Below are positions 59,645-64,000 of a stretch of 64,000 nt of DNA, in pieces. Source of the DNA: Strigamia acuminata (lineage: Eukaryota > Arthropoda > Chilopoda > Geophilomorpha > Linotaeniidae); the NCBI GenBank assembly GCA_949358305.1, contig OX442315.1:25880427-25944426 (forward strand). Reading direction: 5' to 3'. Within the stretch, counting starts at the first letter, position 1. Each line of letters begins with the position of its first letter. The notes under the pieces were generated by a model. It was not told the DNA's origin and searched no databases. It was given only the letters and a program-made list of their open reading frames with translations. A program made the position numbers and the translations under genes.

Positions 59645-60898
59645 TTAAGATGCCCATTGCTCTAACTCTGCTAATTCTTTATCGTCCTCTGGTTTTGATC
59701 TGGCCACTACAAGAAATTAGAATAAAATCAGTGACTTCACACCAAATAAACCCTTTCAATCATCTAATACTATACAATACCTGCTGCTGGCTTCCTTGGT
59801 TCTGCTGTGGGAGGACTGGGTAATTCGTCAACCGATGGGCCACCTACATCCAAAAGTTTTTCATCTAATTCTTCTTGTTCTAATTCTTCCAATTCTTTCT
59901 CTAATTCATCCTAAACATCCGAATAAAATACAAGTTAATAAAAATATTCAATGTTTGATATCGATTTATTACGTCATCAATATCATTTTGAAAGCCAATA
60001 GGATTTGAAATAACATCAGATATTTCTTTAGCAATATCTTGTTGTTCTGCAACTTCATCCATGAGATCATGGACTTCATCGACATCCCTAGCGATTAAAC
60101 ATTAATCAGCGTTGAAATACATTTCGTAACGCACAATTTCGTCTTACATATTTTGATGAGCCGCTTTGAGAGCTCTTGCAGCAAAACCCATAATCTTTAA
60201 TACTTCTGTATTCGTGTTTGCATTTTCTAACGCCTCTCGTTGAAATTCAATCGTCGATAGAGTTCCGTCTATTTGTTGTAGCTGTTTTTCGAATCTCTTT
60301 TTTTTCTTAAGTGCTTGCAAAGCCGCTGTAAATAATAATAAAATTAGTAAAAAATATTAGTAAACTTGAGTAAAAAGAAAACTGATCGGAAGTGTCAAAT
60401 TGAACTCTTATCACTTAAGTATTACGTGTCAACAAAAGACGATACGTCACAATGGTTCGATAATTAAATACACACAACTTATCCTTTTGTGCGTAATAAT
60501 ACGAACTATTACTCATCAGTCTTGTTGAAATTTAGAATAATGATTAATTTCGAATCAAAAGATGTATAAAAGTTTAACTAAATTACCAAAACAACGTAAA
60601 TTACAATAACTTCAAAGTGACATTCGTACACATTTTAAACTAATCCTTACTTACCCCAAAGAGAGACAAAATACTTACTGACAACATGTGCTACGCAGTT
60701 GTTTATACACCTACCTCTTTTATTTTTGGTTCCATTTTTCTTGGCGACTGCCAATTCGTACTCTATTTTCTTCTCGAGATATTCCTGTTTTTTACATAAC
60801 ATCGATTCTGTTTCTCTTAATTTTTGAATCGCCTCTCCTGTTGAGGGTGCTTTATCCTTCTGCTTCCCACCACCGAATACCTTTCCAAAGAAACTCAT
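59645..60898 (-). CDS. CHMP4: CHMP4/Shrub (Snf7) ESCRT-III subunit
   Basis: Five exons (60898-60715, 60325-60148, 60087-59973, 59910-59781, 59706-59645) encode 222 residues. The N-terminal amphipathic MSFFGKVFGG membrane anchor, the basic helical hairpin (EAIQKLRETESMLCKKQEYLEKKIE, AALQALKKKKRFEKQL) and helices through MGFAARALKAAHQNMDVDEV are those of Snf7. The acidic regulatory half (DDDELEKELEELEQEELDE) and the C-terminal Alix-binding helix (ELAELEQWAS) complete it. CHMP4 forms the filaments that cut membrane necks in multivesicular-body formation, cytokinesis and repair. It is transcribed divergently from nibrin. Confidence 0.97.
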
Positions 60899-61530
60899 TG
60901 TCCGTAGCTTTAATAACGCGAAATTTTTGATGACTGAAAATACACTCCTGAAATTAAATGGCTTCCATAAAACTTCCGCTTACGTAATCTCGACATCACG
61001 AGACCGAAGCATCTAGGCATAGACCAAATCCCAAGCCAAATTCTAATTCTCGTATAGTAGACACTTAAAAAATGAAAACATTAATTAAGTATTAAACAAA
61101 AAATTCTTTTAAATATTTAATAAATTATTTTTATTGCCGATTATTTTTATTGTATTTTAAAGCGAATAATGTTCAAACTGTACTGGCATCGGTCTCTTCC
61201 CAAAAAGCTTTCTTCTGGGTATCTCTTTTTCCGATTCGATCGTACTCACTACGTCATGGTCGCGTTATGACCGCACTACGGGTTTCACTAAATTGTGGTG
61301 TCTCGTAATTATGACGCCCCGTTATTTCTTTTAAACGTCATTTTAAATACAATAAATAGTTTGTAATAGTCTTTTGGAGTCAGTTATATATCCAAATTTA
61401 AATAAGATGATTAAAAAACAAAAACTGCTTTCTAATAATTTAAATAAAAATCCGTATTTTTGACCGTGTTTTCGTAAGCTTTCACTTTATCCCACATCCT
61501 AGAAATAGTTTCTGTTGGACCGTTGTCAAC
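60899..61530. promoter_or_regulatory. Divergent CHMP4/NBN promoter region
   Basis: The region contains CRE-like cores (TTACGTAA at ~60,982 and TACGTCAT at ~61,250), an ETS-like ACTTCCG near 60,973 and a short palindromic TCTCG-ACATCA-CGAGA near 60,988. These fit a shared housekeeping promoter. No gene is seen within it. Confidence 0.45.
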
Positions 61531-64000
61531 ATGTGGAGTCTTCAAAAGTTTGATCAACCCGGTGATAATGATATTTTAACTTGAAATGAACATTAATTCA
61601 TTCGGAAAATAGCAAAGACGGGAAACAAGTTGACAGATAACAGTATTAATTTTATTTTGTTTCATAGACACTGTTTACCACCTCATCAGCGGGAAGGAAT
61701 ATATCGTCGGAAGAAAAGACTGTGATATAAATATTGAAAATGACAAATCAATTAGTCGGAAGCATGCTGTACTCACAGTAACCCATCACGAATCAAATGT
61801 CGTAAGTGGTAAAAATTGATAAATTGTTAATTAATTAATTTTTAATGTTTCGCGTTGCAGTGCACGCCGGCAAACCTTCCAGTTCTACAGGTAGAAGATG
61901 TTTCCAAATACGGAACTTACGTCAATAAAATTCAAATAAATAAACACAAAATTATTAAAAATGGCGACGAGATAAAATTTGGTGGTTTAAATAGCAAATT
62001 CAAGTAAAACATGCCAGTTTGAGTGCGATACGTAATTTTATACTTTAATTTAATTGTTTTTTACAGGGTGAATTATCAAGCACTTGTGGTGACGACATCA
62101 TCCTTGAAGAACATCGCGGATAAAGGATTAATTAAAAATTGCCTTTCACAATTGGGAGGTCATTTTGTTTTGGACTGGAAAATAGACAACACTCACCTCA
62201 TTATGTCGAGTCTTGTTGTGACAATTAAAGCTGTCTGCGCCCTGCTTAGTGCCAAGCCTATAGTTACACCTCAGTATTTAGAAGAATTATTGAAATTCCT
62301 TGGAAATGGAGGCGCAGAACCTAAACTTAAAGAGTATTGTAGTAAAAAAAATCAAACAATAGTATTTAAAAACTTATTTGTTTATCCATTCTTTCCAGTT
62401 ATTTGCCGCAGCTAGGTGAAGCTACTTTAATCGACCAAAATATTGATTTTACACCTTCTGAGATTAGAAAAAAATTATTCATAGGAAAGACATTTTTGTT
62501 CGCAAGCTCTAAGCAAGTTAGTTCCTACCTTTGAATAATAAAGGAGAATTAATATTACGTTATTGTTTTTATTTATAATTCTAGGAGTCAAAACTTAAGT
62601 TACCAATTAATTTAGGAGGCGGTGAAACTGTTTTGATTTCATCCCCACCAATCGCTTGTTATTTGGGCCGACCTGGAGTTTGTGTTGTAAATCCCTCTGA
62701 GCCTGCAACACAATCGTCAGTTAATTCGTGGATCCAATCAGCTGAGAAAACTTTAAAAAGGTTGCAAAAGCATAGAAGATTTTATGCGTTTTAATTTTTT
62801 AAAAATAAAATGGGAAAATTCTCTGTTGAAGGCACAGTAGACGGTTGATTCCTGAGTCTGAGATTGGACTGGCAGCTGTGTACTGCTCAACTGAAAAATA
62901 CTGCAATCCTGATTTTCAAATTGGTATTTTAAGTTTAAATGAATTAATAATATTGTTAAATTATTATACATATGTATATTTTAAAATTTAGTGCCTGAAA
63001 CGATGAATCTTACATCGCAAACTCAAATTGGAGACACGCAATCAAGGTAACAACTTAATACTTTGTTTAATCACAATTTTTATATTTATATCTGATCAGT
63101 TTATTTTCGGCAAGCGGAAATAATGCAGAATCACTGAGTGGGTTATCTCCGGTAATTTAATTGAACGTAAGGGTTTGTAACTGCTTAATGCTCTGGTGTT
63201 GTCTGCCATCTGGTGTAGGTAGCTGAAACGTTTCGCCAGAAATCACTCCGAAGTACGCCGTCCGTACATACAAATATAAGAAAACAGTAATTTGAACCTA
63301 TAATTAAATTCTTACATTCTTTATTTTATTTTAAATTTTTTTTCCAGTTCAAGAAACCATGAAGATAATGCTGTTCACCGTTCGAAAATTCCGCGACTCG
63401 AAAGTCATGCCGAAGAAGATGAAGATTTATTTGGGGGTAAATTTGAATTTTGTTTGAATGCGTTTGTTTAAACTAATATAAAAATCCAGATCCAAATGAG
63501 TCGATTCAAGTAATCAATGAAGAGGGCGAAGAAAACATGGAGGTAGAAACAATCACGCTAGATTATGTACCACCAACAGCCCCAACACCAATGAACAAAA
63601 GCCCCAGCGAAGAATCACAAGAAATCGATATTTCTTTTGCTAATAGTAATTGGACACCTGGTAAACAACCTAACCTAGAATCAACTCGAAAACCGGTAAT
63701 TTAAATTCACAACTTTTTTGTTATTTAATTAAAATATTCAAAATTTAGGATGAAATTGAAAAGGACGTCAATATGGGAACATCGTCCCAAAATGAAAATA
63801 ATAATTTCACCATCATCGAGTACAAATCGTTAGTGATATTACCGGCCAGGCCGTACCGTCGTGAATTACGATTAAATGCCGGCGAAAACTTTAAGAATTT
63901 TAAAAAAGTAAATTAAAAAAAAAAAAAAAAATAGATAAATAAGTTAAAAGTTATTAATAAATAAATAAATTGTTAATTGGGATGCAGGCACAGCCATTAA
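61531..64000 (+). CDS. NBN: Nibrin (NBN), 3' end outside window
   Basis: Exons: 61531-61561, 61668-61801, 61861-62003, 62067-62333, 62399-62516, 62585-62760, 62841-62923, 62992-63046, 63100-63151, 63219-63286, 63348-63436, 63490-63695, 63749-63907, then 63988 onward. 527 codons are complete before the last partial exon. It starts MWSLQKFDQP, then an FHA domain (YIVGRKDC, DKSISRKHAVLTV, VSKYGTYVN) and tandem BRCT repeats (LGGHFVLDWKIDNTHLIM; later IGKTFLFASSKQ). The RLIPESEIGLAAVYCST segment is as in vertebrate NBN. The C-terminal MRE11-binding region is recognisable as EYKSLVILPARP and NFKNFKK. Nibrin brings MRE11-RAD50 and ATM to DNA breaks. The part between BRCT2 and the MRE11 motif is short. 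The extreme C-terminal ATM-binding end lies outside. Confidence 0.92.
63201..63216 (-). promoter_or_regulatory. CTCF-like site at an NBN splice acceptor
   Basis: The minus strand reads ACACCAGATGGCAGAC, an exact YAGRKGGCRS core, only 2 bp from the acceptor AG at 63217-63218. Whether it binds anything is unknown. Confidence 0.3.

Noticed and set aside
60647-60714. CHMP4 variant ending GRCINNCVAHVVSKYF
   Set aside because: This is intron read-through beyond the donor at 60714; the joined exons restore the Snf7 core.

Overview
This window is animal nuclear DNA. Genes are split into many short exons by introns that are mostly 50-100 bp and AT-rich with GT-AG ends, and every product I recognise is a conserved metazoan protein. 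Spire with KIND, four WH2 repeats, spire box and FYVE-like finger, a paired-domain factor, compact intergenic spaces and many sites resembling the arthropod CTCF consensus suggest an arthropod, perhaps a crustacean or other non-insect hexapod. The species cannot be fixed from sequence alone. The exon models below were built by hand and nearly all close in frame.

Layout. 1-1,020: intergenic DNA with a hAT-type MITE and a second foldback repeat. 1,148-3,691 (+): CTNNBL1. 3,777-8,539 (-): glycogenin, with two alternative first coding exons, one carrying a long unknown N-terminal extension. 8,540-10,935: three kinds of local tandem repeat. 10,936-16,828: a 1,065-bp inverted repeat with identical translated arms. 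One arm carries the 3' part of a single-exon LRR gene; the other arm belongs to the intact copy (-). A TA-flanked MITE straddles one breakpoint. 17,917-19,824 (+): syntaxin-16. 20,579-40,438 (+): spire, with three introns of 3-9 kb. 42,038-43,063 (-): Rieske iron-sulfur protein of complex III. 43,421-44,421 (+): RNF114/125/166-type RING-UIM ubiquitin ligase. 47,552-48,668 (+): a very small paired-domain (Pax) gene with an eh1-like repressor motif. 50,060-51,093 (-): NUDT19. 51,776-53,290 (+): HERPUD-type ERAD protein. 53,571-57,608 (-): alanyl-tRNA synthetase. 59,645-60,898 (-): CHMP4/Shrub of ESCRT-III. 61,531 to the end (+): nibrin (NBN), cut by the window edge.

The genes do not form one pathway. 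Housekeeping genes lie head-to-head (UQCRFS1/RNF, NUDT19/HERPUD, CHMP4/NBN, LRR/STX16) or tail-to-tail with overlapping poly(A) regions (CTNNBL1/GYG, HERPUD/AlaRS). The points most worth a second look are the glycogenin gene (duplicated first exon, ~430-residue extension, two glycogen-synthase-binding motifs), the 194-residue Pax protein with its eh1 motif, the inverted repeat around the LRR gene, and the optional 54-nt spire exon that may also be an alternative start.
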